DNA of 64,000 bases from Kribbella sp. NBC_00382 (GCF_036067295.1 NZ_CP107954.1:8060001-8124000), one strand, 5' to 3'; shown: positions 50,400 through 58,913, counted from the stretch's first letter. Numbers and translations are program-made. The notes: a model not told the origin generated them from the letters alone.

Positions 50400-50647
50400 T
50401 CGGCCGGATCTGGGCGGCAGGCGGCCGAGCCGAGCTCCACGTCTGGGCCGGCGGCTTCCACGGCTTCGACGCCGTCTTCCCGCAAGCCCAACTCTCCACC
50501 GAAGCCCGCCACACCCGCACCGCCTGGCTAGCCCGCACCCTCACCCGACTGCCCGCGACCAATCAGCCCAGCAGTCAGACCAGTCGTCGACCCACCAGCC
50601 GACTCAGTCTCTTTCGGCGGCAGCCGGATCCTCGGCATCGCCGGTGA
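50381..50647 (+). pseudogene. 3' remnant of an alpha/beta hydrolase (esterase) gene
   Basis: Immediately after the ROK stop, one frame reads NLIGRIWAAGGRAELHVWAG, then GFHGFDAVFPQAQLSTEARH and RTAWLARTLTR. This is the C-terminal end of an HSL-type esterase, with the catalytic His in GGFHGF. No start codon and no upstream catalytic Ser or Asp block exist; the frame is closed by a stop at 50378. The gene therefore looks truncated from the 5' side, and its tail overlaps the DinB-like gene. Confidence 0.75.
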
Positions 50648-51335
50648 ACTGATCCCCGGCCTCGCCGCTCCCGATTCCGGCCTCGCCAGCCCCCGTCCCG
50701 CCGGTCCCGGTCTCCGACTCGGAGACCTCCACCCCGGTCCCGTCCTCAGATTCGGGCGTGGGCTCGGGCTTGGGGGCCGGGATGATTGGGGGTTCGAGGA
50801 CGGCGAGGATTTTGATGATGTCGTGGCGGTGGTGCTGGATCTCGTGGGCGGTGTGGCGGATGATCCAGCTGAGCGAGCGGGGCGCTCGTACCGGGTAGTT
50901 GTAGAGGCCGAGCTTGCCCAGCTGTGGCGGCGTCAGCACCCGAGCAGCAGCCCCGAACTCGCGGGCGAACCGCATCAGCGCGGCCGCCACCTCCATCGGG
51001 TCCTGATCCTCGTACTTCTCCTGCTTCACCCGTCCGGTCCGGTCCATCGGCGCGTACACCGGCCGGTCCTCGGCCAGGCACTGCGCGATCCGGAAGCGCT
51101 GCGTCTCCAGTACGTCGCGCACGTGGCAGGCGTACTCGATCGCCGACCAGACCTCCGGCTCCGGGCGGATCCGTACGACGCCCGGATCCTTGCTCGCGGC
51201 CGCCTTGGTCAACGCCATGCTGCTCTCCGCCGACTGCCGGATCAGCGTCGTCACCGTGCCCTGCAGGTCACCCGTGTCGTAGTTGAATCCGCATTCGTCG
51301 CACAGTCCGTCCACCGGGGGGCGGCTCTTGGTCAC
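50604..51335 (-). CDS. DinB-family putative metal-dependent protein with acidic tail
   Basis: 243 residues. The four-helix DinB/YfiT fold is suggested by CHVRDVLETQRFRI and the His-rich HTAHEIQHHRHDIIKI. These supply the three metal ligands of family enzymes (mycothiol or bacillithiol S-transferases among them). A Pro/Glu/Gly-rich tail of about 50 residues follows and is probably disordered. The N-terminus carries LCDECGFNYDTG, an unusual short Cys motif. Its ATG overlaps the thiD stop by 4 bp, so it belongs to the thiL-thiD unit. The catalytic role is unproven. Confidence 0.72.
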   Translation of the reverse strand: MTKSRPPVDGLCDECGFNYDTGDLQGTVTTLIRQSAESSMALTKAAASKDPGVVRIRPEPEVWSAIEYACHVRDVLETQRFRIAQCLAEDRPVYAPMDRTGRVKQEKYEDQDPMEVAAALMRFAREFGAAARVLTPPQLGKLGLYNYPVRAPRSLSWIIRHTAHEIQHHRHDIIKILAVLEPPIIPAPKPEPTPESEDGTGVEVSESETGTGGTGAGEAGIGSGEAGDQFTGDAEDPAAAERD

Positions 51336-52147
51336 TGATCACTCCTGTTTCGAAACTCCCACGCGTGGTCCACCGGCCCGATCCCACCACCGAGCGCGAA
51401 ACCGGCCGCCACCGCCCCACTGATGTAGTCCTTCGCGGCGCCGACAGCAGCCGGTACGTCGTACCCGCGGGCCAGGTACGACGCGATGGTGCTCGCCAGT
51501 GTGCACCCAGTCCCGTGCGTGTGCTGGTTATCGGCTCGCGGCGCACTGAACTCCAGCCGTACGCCGTCCCCGTGCAGCACATCAACAGCCAACGAGCCGC
51601 TGTCATGCCCGCCCTTCACCAGCACCCAGGACGCCCCTGCGTCGAGCAGTACCTTCGCCGCGATCTCGCGATCCTCGAGACTGTGAACCTCGACCCCCGC
51701 CACTGGACCCAACTCGGTCAGGTTGGGCGTGAGCACCGTCGCCAGCGGAACGATCTCCGCCCGCATCGCCGTCATCGCGTTCCCGGCGAGCAACGCATCC
51801 CCATGCTTCGACACAGACACCGGATCCACGACCACCGGAACGCCGTCAGGCAACGTCCGCAGCAACCCAGCCACCACCCGAACCATCCCCGCCGACGCCA
51901 ACATCCCCGTCTTCACCGCGTCGACCCCGATGTCGTCCACCACACTGCGGAACTGCGCCACCACCTGCTCCGCCGGCAACTCCCAAGCCCCCTGCACCCC
52001 AACACTGTTCTGCGCCGTAATCGCGGTAACCACGCTCATCCCATGCACCCCATTGGCCAACATCGCCTTGAGATCAGCCTGAATCCCCGCTCCCCCACCG
52101 GAGTCGGACCCGGCGACGGTGAGCACCCGCGGCGGCGCGGCATTCAT
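51332..52147 (-). CDS. thiD: Hydroxymethylpyrimidine/phosphomethylpyrimidine kinase
   Basis: 271 residues. LTVAGSDSGGGAGIQADLKA is the N-terminal substrate motif and THGTGCTLASTIASYLARGY carries the anion hole and catalytic Asp region of ribokinase-like kinases. It phosphorylates HMP and HMP-P in thiamine diphosphate synthesis. It lies 9 bp after thiL and overlaps the DinB-like gene. No TPP riboswitch was seen upstream of either gene. Confidence 0.96.
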   Translation of the reverse strand: MNAAPPRVLTVAGSDSGGGAGIQADLKAMLANGVHGMSVVTAITAQNSVGVQGAWELPAEQVVAQFRSVVDDIGVDAVKTGMLASAGMVRVVAGLLRTLPDGVPVVVDPVSVSKHGDALLAGNAMTAMRAEIVPLATVLTPNLTELGPVAGVEVHSLEDREIAAKVLLDAGASWVLVKGGHDSGSLAVDVLHGDGVRLEFSAPRADNQHTHGTGCTLASTIASYLARGYDVPAAVGAAKDYISGAVAAGFALGGGIGPVDHAWEFRNRSDQ

Positions 52148-52156
52148 AAAAGTTCC

Positions 52157-53119
52157 TCAGCTCCGGAAGTGGGTGTGGCCGGTGGGGCCGGTGTAGGGGG
52201 CGCCGTCGACGGTGACGGTGCCGGAGGGGTGGATTTCATTGCCTACGGCAACGGTGCCGATGACGGTCCAGGTGTCGGGGACGTCGGCTGGTTCGAAGGT
52301 GCCGACCAGGGCATGGTCCTCGCCGCCGGTGAGGACGAAGGTGAGGGCGTCGGCGCCGGTTGCCGCGGCGACCGCTTGGAGGGGTTCGGGGATGGTGAGG
52401 GCGGCGGAGCGGATGTCGATCAGGACCTCGCTGGCGACCGCGATGTGGGCGAGGTCGGCGAGCAGGCCGTCGCTGACGTCGCACATCGAGGAGGCTCCGG
52501 CCAATGCGGCGCGCACGCCCTCGGCGTACGGGGGTGCGGGCCGGCGATGCGCCTCGACGACGGTACGGGGCGAACGGAAACCACGGTTGAGGACGGCGAA
52601 ACCTGCCTCGGCCCAGCCCAGCCGGCCGGCCACAGCGACCTCGTCGCCGGGGCGCGCGCCGGAGCGGAGTACCGGAGCTCGGCCGTCGAGGGAGCCGAAG
52701 GCGGTGACCGAGACGATGATCTTGTCCGACTGGACGGTGTCGCCGCCGACGATGCTCACGCCGAGCAGCTCGCACTCGTCGCCGAGGCCCTGCTGCAGCT
52801 CGAGCGCCCAGGCGGTCGGCAGGTCGGCCGGCCCGCCGAAGCCGACCACGATCGAGGTCGGCCGGGCGCCCATCGCGACGATGTCGGCCAGGTTCTGCGC
52901 GGCGGCCTTGCGGCCCACGTCGTACGCCGACGACCAGTCCTGGCGGAAGTGGCGGCCCTCCACCAGCAGATCGGTCGTGATCACCATCCGGCCGTCCGGC
53001 ACGGCCACCACGGCCGCGTCGTCGCCCGGTCCTACCAGGACGTCCTCACCTTGGGGAAGGCTCTTGGTGGCGGCTTCGATGAAGCCGAACTCACCGGTGC
53101 TTCCCAACGTCTCTGTCAC
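52157..53119 (-). CDS. thiL: Thiamine-monophosphate kinase
   Basis: 320 residues. VGPGDDAAVVAVPDGRMVIT and TDLLVEGRHF are the PurM-like ATP and metal sites, and the C-terminal CDVSDGLLADLAHIAVASEV the substrate side. It phosphorylates thiamine monophosphate to the diphosphate cofactor. It is first in the thiL-thiD-DinB unit and divergent from the Lrp-type gene, with a short 127-bp spacer. Confidence 0.96.
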   Translation of the reverse strand: MTETLGSTGEFGFIEAATKSLPQGEDVLVGPGDDAAVVAVPDGRMVITTDLLVEGRHFRQDWSSAYDVGRKAAAQNLADIVAMGARPTSIVVGFGGPADLPTAWALELQQGLGDECELLGVSIVGGDTVQSDKIIVSVTAFGSLDGRAPVLRSGARPGDEVAVAGRLGWAEAGFAVLNRGFRSPRTVVEAHRRPAPPYAEGVRAALAGASSMCDVSDGLLADLAHIAVASEVLIDIRSAALTIPEPLQAVAAATGADALTFVLTGGEDHALVGTFEPADVPDTWTVIGTVAVGNEIHPSGTVTVDGAPYTGPTGHTHFRS

Positions 53120-53246
53120 GTCAACAGACCTCCCATATGCCAGGGGCGAGTCTAGGCGGTACGGTGACGTGGCAACGACGAGTACGCCGGACCCTTGCGC
53201 AGTACTGTGGTCCCGACCAGCTGAGGACGACTGAGTGGAGAACGAC

Positions 53247-53483
53247 GTGGTGGTCCAGGCCTACATCCTGATCCAGACCGAGGTCGGCAAGGCGGCCGAC
53301 GTCGCAGCCCAGATCGCCGAGGTCCAGGGCGTCACCCTGGCCGAGGACGTCACCGGTCCGTACGACGTGATCGTGCGCGCCGAGGCCCGCAACGTCGACG
53401 AACTGGGCAAGCTGGTCGTGGCCAGGGTGCAGAACGTGCCCGGTATCACCCGCACGCTGACGTGCCCCGTCGTCCACATCTGA
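53247..53483 (+). CDS. Stand-alone Lrp/AsnC ligand-binding domain protein
   Basis: About 78 residues; the GTG at 53247 (GGAGAACGAC upstream) or 53250 gives the family-typical VVQAYILIQTEVGKAADVAA start. GPYDVIVRAEARNVDELGKL and the C-terminal TCPVVHI complete a RAM (ligand-binding) domain without any HTH. Such proteins bind amino acids and may partner full-length Lrp regulators. Position between thiL and the DUF3515 gene is conserved in actinobacteria. It overlaps the next gene by 22 bp. Confidence 0.88.
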   Translation: MVVQAYILIQTEVGKAADVAAQIAEVQGVTLAEDVTGPYDVIVRAEARNVDELGKLVVARVQNVPGITRTLTCPVVHI

Positions 53484-53968
53484 TCCCGATCGCCGCGGTC
53501 CACGGTCGGCGCGCCCGTCTCGGTGCCGCGTCGGCCGTCATCGTGTTCGCGCTGGCCGGCTGCAGCCCCGGGCCGGCCAAGATCGCCGTACCCTCACCGG
53601 GGCCCGAGGTCGCTGACGCCTGTACCGCGCTCATCCAGGCGATGCCGGCGAAGGTCCTCGACGCCAAGCGCCGCAAGGCCGAGCCGGCGAGCGCGCTGAC
53701 CACGGCGTACGGGGATCCGGCGATCGAGGTGACCTGTGGCGTCGCCCCGCCCGCCGGGATGGCAGCGGCCCAGTCACAGTGCTTCGAGGTGAACGGCGTC
53801 GGCTGGTACGCCCAGCAGGTCACCAACGGCTACCTCTTCACGACGATCGGCCGCAAGCTCTACCTCGAGCTGGCCGTCCCGAACAAGTACGCCCCCGAGG
53901 CCAACGCCCTCACCGACGTCTCCGACGCGGTCAAGGCGCACAACACCCTGATCACTCCCTGCACGTGA
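53462..53968 (+). CDS. DUF3515 family lipoprotein
   Basis: 168 residues. The signal peptide ends in a lipobox FALAGC (Cys about residue 34), and the body carries CTALIQAMPAKVLDAKRR and two further cysteines (VTCGVAPPAGM, SQCFEVNGVGWY). DUF3515 proteins are widespread in actinobacteria beside ddl and thiL; their function is unknown. The start codon lies inside the Lrp-type gene, giving a 22-bp overlap and probable coupling. Confidence 0.85.
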   Translation: MPRRPHLIPIAAVHGRRARLGAASAVIVFALAGCSPGPAKIAVPSPGPEVADACTALIQAMPAKVLDAKRRKAEPASALTTAYGDPAIEVTCGVAPPAGMAAAQSQCFEVNGVGWYAQQVTNGYLFTTIGRKLYLELAVPNKYAPEANALTDVSDAVKAHNTLITPCT

Positions 53969-54007
53969 CCGCCCTGGAAAAGTCAGTGCGAGTGCACGTC
54001 CGGTTCC

Positions 54008-54013
54008 TGTCGA
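54008..54013 (+). promoter_or_regulatory. ECF42-like -35 element before the YCII gene
   Basis: TGTCGA, the -35 hexamer reported for ECF42 sigma factors, lies 60 bp before the YCII start. A matching -10 at the expected spacing is not evident, so this is tentative; the hexamer is also half of a GTCGA-N5-TCGAC repeat. Confidence 0.3.
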
Positions 54014-54036
54014 GGGCATCGACGTAGCTGGTGAGA

Positions 54037-54054
54037 GGCACCAGAGTTGGTGCC
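54037..54054 (+). promoter_or_regulatory. 5' UTR hairpin before the YCII gene
   Basis: GGCACCA-GAGT-TGGTGCC, a perfect 7-bp stem with a 4-nt loop, ends 18 bp before the ATG and just before the GGGAG ribosome site. Confidence 0.45.
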
Positions 54055-54072
54055 AGGAGACGGGAGACACCG

Positions 54073-54489
54073 ATGAAATACATGATCCTCACCTACGCCT
54101 CGCAGCAGGACTACGACGGCATGGGCGGCAAGGACACCGGCAAACCGGCCTGGACGAGCGAAGACTTCGCCGCGATGGGCGCGTTCATGGACAAGTTCAA
54201 CGCCGACCTCGCCGAGTCCGGCGAACTGGTCGAGACGCGCGCGCTGGCCGCGCCCGTGCTGACGAGAAGGTTCGGCTCGAAGGACGGCGCGTCAGTGGTG
54301 ACCGACGGCCCGTACGCCGAGACCCAGGAAGTCCTGGCCGGCTACTGGATCGTCGAGTGCGAGAGTTTCGACCGCGCCACCGAGATCGCCGCGCGGCTGG
54401 CCGACACCCCCGTGCCGGAGTTCGTCCGGGCCACCGCGTACGCCGATATCCGGCCGATCGCGGAAGGCCAGGAGGACTTGGTCGGCTGA
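54073..54489 (+). CDS. YCII/DGPF-domain protein
   Basis: 138 residues with the DGPF-type signature VVTDGPYAETQEVLAGYWIV. YCII proteins are small enzymes or sensors and are the standard neighbour of ECF42 sigma factors, whose regulon they usually head. The gene overlaps the sigma gene by 1 bp (TGATG), so the two are translationally coupled. Its own substrate or signal is unknown. A hairpin and a TGTCGA element lie in the 5' region. Confidence 0.92.
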   Translation: MKYMILTYASQQDYDGMGGKDTGKPAWTSEDFAAMGAFMDKFNADLAESGELVETRALAAPVLTRRFGSKDGASVVTDGPYAETQEVLAGYWIVECESFDRATEIAARLADTPVPEFVRATAYADIRPIAEGQEDLVG

Positions 54490-55724
54490 TGGCCGAGCCG
54501 GTGGCGGAGGAGCTACTGCGGGAGCTGGCGCCGCAGGTCCTGGGTGCGCTCGTCCGGCGCTACGGGCACTTCGACACCGCGGAGGACGCTGTCCAGGAGG
54601 CTCTGCTCACGGCCGCGCGACAGTGGCCGGAGCAGGGTCGACCGGACGATCCGCGTGCCTGGCTGATCACCGTCGCGTCCCGGCGGCTGATCGACCTGCT
54701 CCGCAGGGAACAGGCGCGGCATCAACGGGAGGACACGGTCTCGCAGTGGGTGCTTCCCGACGAATGGCTGGCGCCGGCCGCGGACAGGCCGGTCGAGGCT
54801 TCCGACGACACCTTGATCCTGTTGTTCCTGTGTTGCCATCCAGCACTGTCGGCCGCCTCACAGATCGCGCTCACCCTGCGCGCGGTCGGCGGGCTGACCA
54901 CGACCGAGATCGCCCGGGCCTTCCTCGTTCCCGAGGCGACGATGACCCGACGGATCACCCGGGCCAAGCAAGGCGTGCGGAATGCCGGGGCCCGGTTCTC
55001 GCTGCCACCGGACCATAGCGAACGCCTGGAAGCTGTGCTGAAGGTCATCTACCTGATCTTCAACGAGGGCTACGCCAGTACGGCCGGGCCGGAGTTGCAG
55101 CGGGTCGAGCTGGCAGCTGAGGGAATCCGGCTGGCCAGGATGCTGCACGCATTGTTGCCTGATGACAGCGAGGTGACGGGCTTGCTCGCGCTGATGTTGC
55201 TCACCGACGCTCGCCGCCCGGGTCGGACGGGTGTGAACGGCGAGCTGATCCCGATGGCCGAACAGGACCGCTCACTCTGGCTCCGCGGCAGTCTTGACGA
55301 AGGTGTCGGGCTCATCACCGGAGCACTGCCCCGCGGGCCGGTTGGTGAGTATCAGCTACAGGCGGCGATCGCTGCGGTTCATGGCGAGGCACCGTCCTGG
55401 AGCGATACCGACTGGCCGCAGATCGTCGCGCTGTACGAGGTACTGCTGCGACTGAGCGACAACCCGATGGTCGCGCTGAACCATGTAGTCGCGGTGGCGA
55501 TGGCGCAAGGTCCGGAGCGAGGACTGGAGTTGCTCGGTGAGATCGAGAGCGATCAGCGGATCGCCCAGGATCACCGGTTGCATGCCGTACGGGCCCACCT
55601 GCTGGAGATGTCCGGCGACCCGGCCGGCGCGCGGACGGCGTACGAGCTGGCGGCAACCCTGACCACCAGCCTGCCCCAGCAGCGCTACCTCAACGGGAAG
55701 GCTGCCGCAGCCAGCTCGAGCTGA
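54489..55724 (+). CDS. ECF42 RNA polymerase sigma factor with TPR-like C-terminal domain
   Basis: 411 residues. Region 2 (LLRELAPQVLGALVRRYGHF, then TAEDAVQEALLTAARQWPEQ) and region 4 (HPALSAASQIALTLRAVGGL, then PEATMTRRITRAKQGV) are complete; the long helical C-terminal extension (YLIFNEGYASTAGPELQRVE onward) marks the ECF42 group. It normally drives the adjacent YCII gene. It is a paralogue of the factor at 8916-10133 in the same window. A UUCG hairpin follows before ddl. Confidence 0.93.
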   Translation: MAEPVAEELLRELAPQVLGALVRRYGHFDTAEDAVQEALLTAARQWPEQGRPDDPRAWLITVASRRLIDLLRREQARHQREDTVSQWVLPDEWLAPAADRPVEASDDTLILLFLCCHPALSAASQIALTLRAVGGLTTTEIARAFLVPEATMTRRITRAKQGVRNAGARFSLPPDHSERLEAVLKVIYLIFNEGYASTAGPELQRVELAAEGIRLARMLHALLPDDSEVTGLLALMLLTDARRPGRTGVNGELIPMAEQDRSLWLRGSLDEGVGLITGALPRGPVGEYQLQAAIAAVHGEAPSWSDTDWPQIVALYEVLLRLSDNPMVALNHVVAVAMAQGPERGLELLGEIESDQRIAQDHRLHAVRAHLLEMSGDPAGARTAYELAATLTTSLPQQRYLNGKAAAASSS

Positions 55725-55728
55725 GGTG

Positions 55729-55742
55729 TGCCCTTCGGGGCA
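55729..55742. terminator. UUCG-loop hairpin between convergent genes
   Basis: TGCCC-TTCG-GGGCA: five perfect pairs closed by a stable UUCG tetraloop, in the 19-bp gap between the ECF42 and ddl stop codons. It could serve both strands. Confidence 0.55.
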
Positions 55743-55743
55743 G

Positions 55744-56874
55744 TCAGCGCAGGCCGGTGGGTCGGGTCATTGCGAGGGTGAGCAGGCGGTCGACGAGTTC
55801 CTTGTAGTCGACGCCTGAGGCCGCCCACAGTTGCGGGAACATGCTCTTCGGGGTGAAGCCCGGCATGGTGTTGATCTCATTGATGATCACCCGCTGGTCC
55901 TCGTCGAGGAAGAAGTCGACGCGCGCCAGCCCCTCGGCCTCGATCGCGTCGAAGGCGGTCAGCGACTGGGCCCGGATCTCCGCCGCGATGTGCTCCGGCA
56001 GGTCGGCCGGGATCGACAGCGCCGCGAACTCGTCGCCCTCGGGCAGGTACTTGGTCTCGAAGTCGTAGAACTCGTGCCCGCCACCCGAGACCGCGATCTC
56101 ACCACAGACGCTGGCCGCCGCGGGGGCGTCGTTCAGCCCGCCCAGGACCCCGACCTCGATCTCGCGCGGGTGCTTGGCGGCCGCCTCGACCAGCACCTTC
56201 GGATCGTGCGCCCGCGCCTCGGCGACAGCGTCGTCCAGCTCGTCGAGGCTGTTCACCTTGCTGATCCCCAGGCTGGAACCGCCACGGGCCGGCTTCACGA
56301 ACACCGGGTACCCGAGCTTGTCGACCGCCTCGCGGCAGGCCTGCGGGTCGCGGCTCCAGTCGCGGTCGCGGATCACGACGTACGGCGTGACCTCGAGTCC
56401 GGCGGCCGCGAAGACGACCTTCATGTAGTGCTTGTCCATGCCGACGGCGCTGGCGAGCACTCCCGAGCCGACGTACCGGATGTCCGACATCTCGAGCAGA
56501 CCCTGGATCGTGCCGTCCTCGCCCCACGGGCCGTGCAGCAGCGGGAAGACGACGTCCACCTCGCCGAGCGTGTTCGGCACCTCGCCGGGTTCGTGGACGA
56601 CCAACTCGCGATCCCCGCTGAACACCACCGGCATCGCGGTCACGTCGACCTCGGGCAGCTTGCCGTCGGTGATCGACAGCCGGTCGGGGTCGCCGCTCTC
56701 CAGCACCCAGTGTCCGCTGGCGGTGATACCGACCGGTACGACGTCGTACTTGTCCCGGTCGATCACCTGCAGCACGTTGGCCGCGGTGATGCAGGAGATC
56801 GCATGTTCGCTCGACCGCCCACCGAACACGACGGCGACCCGGGGCTTGCTTCGTTCGTTCGAGTACTGACTCAC
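55744..56874 (-). CDS. ddl: D-alanine-D-alanine ligase
   Basis: 376 residues. AVVFGGRSSEHAISCITAAN is the N-terminal signature, FVKPARGGSSLGISKVNSLD the ATP-grasp loop, and INEINTMPGFTPKSMFPQLW the C-terminal substrate motif. It joins two D-alanines for the peptidoglycan precursor; no VanA-type signature residues are obvious. It anchors the upstream end of the backbone and is convergent with the ECF42 gene. Confidence 0.97.
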   Translation of the reverse strand: MSQYSNERSKPRVAVVFGGRSSEHAISCITAANVLQVIDRDKYDVVPVGITASGHWVLESGDPDRLSITDGKLPEVDVTAMPVVFSGDRELVVHEPGEVPNTLGEVDVVFPLLHGPWGEDGTIQGLLEMSDIRYVGSGVLASAVGMDKHYMKVVFAAAGLEVTPYVVIRDRDWSRDPQACREAVDKLGYPVFVKPARGGSSLGISKVNSLDELDDAVAEARAHDPKVLVEAAAKHPREIEVGVLGGLNDAPAAASVCGEIAVSGGGHEFYDFETKYLPEGDEFAALSIPADLPEHIAAEIRAQSLTAFDAIEAEGLARVDFFLDEDQRVIINEINTMPGFTPKSMFPQLWAASGVDYKELVDRLLTLAMTRPTGLR

Positions 56875-56895
56875 CGAGTCGACGATAGCGTCAGC

Positions 56896-58092
56896 TCAGC
56901 GGTCCCAGGTGACGGGTAGGGCGGTCACGCCGTACACGAGGGTGTTGTCCTTGTAGGTGATCTCCTCGAACGGCACGGCCAGTCGCAGCGTCGGGATCCG
57001 GGTGTAGAGGCGGGTGTAGACCTCCTGCAACTCGACCCGGGCAAGTTGTTGCCCAAGGCACTGATGTGCGCCGAACCCGAAGGCCAGGTGCCGGGAGGCC
57101 TTGCGGGAAAGGTCGATCCGGTCCGGGTCGGCGAAGGCCTGCTCGTCCCGGTTGCCCGACTGGATCGCGGCGATCAGGAACTCGCCGGCCTTGATCGTCT
57201 CGTCGCCGATCTCGATGTCCTCAAGCACGTGCCGGAAAAGGCCGAACTGGACGACGGTCAGGTAGCGCAGCATCTCCTCGACCGCTGACGGCCCCAGGTC
57301 GGGGTCGGCGCGCAAGGCGTCGAGCTGCTCCGGGTCGCGCAGCAGCGCGAGGGTGCTGAGGCCGATCATGTTCGCGGTGGTCTCGTGGCCGGCGATCAGC
57401 AGGGTGATGGCGAGCGTGACGAGTTCGGGCATCGTCAGCGGCTGGCCCTGGTCCTCGGCCCGAGTGATCAGGCGGGACAGGAGGTCGTCCTCACGGTTCT
57501 CGAGCTTGGCCGTCACGAGGCGGGCCATGTAGTCGTTGATTTCGTCGCTGGCTCGCATCACCTCCTCCTCGGGACGGTCGACCGAGACCAGGATTGCGCT
57601 GCGCGCCTGGAACTCGCTGCGATCGGCGTACGGGACACCGAGCAGCTCGCAGATCACCAGCGACGGGATCGGCAGCGCGAACGCCTGGACCAGGTCGACC
57701 GGTCCCTCGCTCGCCAGCATCGCGTCGATGTGTTCCTCGACCAGCTCCGCGATCCGGGGCCGCAGCGCTTGGATCCGCCGTACCGTGAACTCGCTGGTCA
57801 GGAGGCGGCGCAGGTACGCATGCCGCTCGCCGTCGGCCTGCAGGATCGACCCGGACTCGACTTCCCGATCCAGGTCCGCACCCGGTACTACGTGAGCCGA
57901 CGGCGCGGACCGCGAGCTCAATCGCGCATCGGGCAGTACCGCGCGCACATCGGCGTACCGGGTGACGAGCCAGGCGTCGATACCGGCCGGGGTTGAGACC
58001 TTCGTCGGGCCGTCGGCCTCGCGCAGCTTGGTGAAGCCGCTCGCCGGGTCGAACGGACAACCGGCCGGACGGGTGGCGGGGAAGTCGGTCAT
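56896..58092 (-). CDS. Cytochrome P450
   Basis: 398 residues. The haem loop is LAFGFGAHQCLGQQLARVEL with the ligand Cys345. The I-helix AGHETTANMIG is at 234-244 and the ExxR pair lies in VEEMLRYLTV. No N-terminal membrane anchor, as in soluble bacterial P450s of the CYP105 type. It needs a ferredoxin partner not seen here. Substrate unknown. A perfect palindrome at 58137-58151 sits in its leader and divergent from it lies a TetR gene, suggesting inducible control. Confidence 0.93.
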   Translation of the reverse strand: MTDFPATRPAGCPFDPASGFTKLREADGPTKVSTPAGIDAWLVTRYADVRAVLPDARLSSRSAPSAHVVPGADLDREVESGSILQADGERHAYLRRLLTSEFTVRRIQALRPRIAELVEEHIDAMLASEGPVDLVQAFALPIPSLVICELLGVPYADRSEFQARSAILVSVDRPEEEVMRASDEINDYMARLVTAKLENREDDLLSRLITRAEDQGQPLTMPELVTLAITLLIAGHETTANMIGLSTLALLRDPEQLDALRADPDLGPSAVEEMLRYLTVVQFGLFRHVLEDIEIGDETIKAGEFLIAAIQSGNRDEQAFADPDRIDLSRKASRHLAFGFGAHQCLGQQLARVELQEVYTRLYTRIPTLRLAVPFEEITYKDNTLVYGVTALPVTWDR

Positions 58093-58136
58093 CGGCAGGA
58101 TCCTCGCTGTCTATGGTTTGAACACTGGCAGAATTT

Positions 58137-58151
58137 TGGTAGTAACTACCA
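58137..58151. promoter_or_regulatory. Palindromic operator between P450 and TetR genes
   Basis: TGGTAGTAACTACCA: perfect 7-bp arms around one base, 45-59 bp upstream of the P450 start. It is a good candidate for the divergent TetR protein. Confidence 0.65.
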
Positions 58152-58236
58152 TATGACTGTATTGACCATTTGAACCCAGCTGTCGGCGTGTTCGGATCCG
58201 TTACGCTGCCCGCACGTACTAGCAAGGGGCACGGCT

Positions 58237-58836
58237 ATGGGGCTTCGGGAGCTGAAGCGGGAACGGACCCGCCGGCTGATCTCGGACAAGGCGTTCGAGC
58301 TGTTCACCGACCACGGCTTCGGCCGGACGACGGTCGAGCAGATCGCCGCGGCCGCGGAGGTCGGGCCGAGCACGCTGTACCGGTACTACCCGACCAAGGA
58401 GACGCTGGTCCTGGAGTTCGTCGAGGACAGCATGTTCGGGGCGCTGAACTGGTTCCGCGAACAGCCCGCCGAGCTGGACCTGCCGGACGGCCTGCAGCGG
58501 GTGATCGAGCTGGTACTCGACCAGTTGGAGCGCAACCCCGACCGGGTCCGGGCCGTGTACGAGCTGGCCGCGGCGACGCCGTCGGTGGGTGCACGTCTGG
58601 CCGAGGTGACCTGGCGCTGGCGCAACGAGCTGACCGTGGAGCTGGCCGGGCGGCTGGCGGGTGACTCAGTGGAGTTCACCGCTGCACTGGCGGCGGGCGC
58701 GGTCATGAACATCATCGAGGTGGTCGTGCAGACCTGGGTGGACAACCCGGACGGCACGGAGGTCAAGGACCTGGCGCACGAAGCGATGGGCCTGCTCCGC
58801 GGTGGTGGGATCCCGCTGCCTACAGTGCAGGCATGA
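58237..58836 (+). CDS. TetR/AcrR family regulator (P450 divergon)
   Basis: 199 residues. The HTH reads ERTRRLISDKAFELFTDHGF, then TTVEQIAAAAEVGPSTLYRY (then YPTKE), with a ligand-binding C-terminal domain. AAGGGG lies 7 nt before the ATG. Divergent from the P450 gene across a palindrome, it probably represses the P450 and itself. It overlaps the following PLP-enzyme gene by 4 bp, so those two are co-transcribed. Confidence 0.9.
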   Translation: MGLRELKRERTRRLISDKAFELFTDHGFGRTTVEQIAAAAEVGPSTLYRYYPTKETLVLEFVEDSMFGALNWFREQPAELDLPDGLQRVIELVLDQLERNPDRVRAVYELAAATPSVGARLAEVTWRWRNELTVELAGRLAGDSVEFTAALAAGAVMNIIEVVVQTWVDNPDGTEVKDLAHEAMGLLRGGGIPLPTVQA

Positions 58837-58913
58837 CGCCTGACCTCGACCCCTCGACCGTTGTTCCCGCTGGCATGACGCCTGATCTCGACCCTTCCAC
58901 CGTTGTCGTCCAC
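58830..58913 (+). repeat. 42-bp tandem duplication at the 5' end of the PLP-enzyme gene
   Basis: Units 58830-58871 and 58872-58913 each start GGCATGACGCCTGA and differ at a few positions, mostly towards the end of the unit. The duplication produces two in-frame ATGs and repeats MTPDLDPSTVV in the protein. Confidence 0.8.

Noticed and set aside
52148..53119. TPP riboswitch before the thiamine genes
   Set aside because: No conserved thi-box core was found upstream of thiL or thiD.
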